A DNA stretch of 5,877 nt from Pseudolabrys sp. Its GTDB lineage: Bacteria; Pseudomonadota; Alphaproteobacteria; Rhizobiales; Xanthobacteraceae. This document shows positions 5,792 to 5,877 of this stretch, in pieces. Below the pieces are notes generated by a model, which was given only the letters and a program-made list of their open reading frames with translations, was not told the DNA's origin and did not search any database. A program made the translations under genes and the position numbers. The stretch covers positions 1 to 5,877 of the forward strand of contig JAQSCR010000011.1 of assembly GCA_029945495.1 (NCBI GenBank), given 5' to 3'. How positions within the stretch are numbered: position 1 is the first letter of the stretch; the number at the start of each line of letters is the position of its first letter.

Positions 5792-5877
5792 CCCCGTCAC
5801 GGACAAATAGCCGGCGGGGCAGGGTACCTGGGCGTCTCGGCCGCCAGGAACGGCGACAGCAACGCTCCAATCACTCA

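Noticed and set aside
5745..5870. Upstream extension of the DUF3489 gene by 42 codons
   Set aside because: The internal ATG at 5744 has a good ribosome binding site and begins a typical basic tail; the extension is Arg-rich and overlaps the leader hairpin.

Overview
The window reads as accessory DNA from an alphaproteobacterium, most likely a Bradyrhizobium/Rhodopseudomonas-type member of the Rhizobiales. This rests on recognising the protein families: an RsbQ-type hydrolase with a PAS histidine kinase, and a large serine recombinase preceded by DUF2924 and DUF3489 genes. It was not checked by a search. All convincing genes are on the minus strand.

Layout from left to right. (1) 63-203 holds the 3' half of a tRNA-Arg(CCU)-like gene, with intact anticodon and T arms, a CCA end and a rho-independent terminator; its 5' half does not fold. 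(2) 372-498 is a decayed 3' end of a serine recombinase gene. (3) 660-2571 is a two-gene unit: an RsbQ-like alpha/beta hydrolase, overlapped at its end by a soluble PAS histidine kinase. A candidate promoter with a 14-bp palindrome in its spacer lies upstream. (4) 2602-2948 has no gene I can recognise. (5) 2949-3040 is a second copy of the tRNA 3' end and terminator. (6) 3193-5744 is a tight three-gene cassette, DUF3489 - DUF2924 - intact large serine recombinase. Its leader can fold so that the first ribosome binding site is paired.

Parts 1-2 and 5-6 are two diverged copies of the same element end: tRNA 3' end, terminator, spacer, then the recombinase 3' end pointing toward the tRNA. The simplest reading is a tandem array of related elements at a tRNA gene. 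The left element has lost almost all of its recombinase and keeps the RsbQ/kinase pair as cargo. The right element still has an apparently complete integration cassette and continues beyond the window.

The most interesting biology is the RsbQ-PAS-kinase pair. In Bacillus, RsbQ works with the PAS phosphatase RsbP. Here the same kind of hydrolase is coupled to a histidine kinase, which suggests a small-molecule-sensing two-component module carried on a mobile element.
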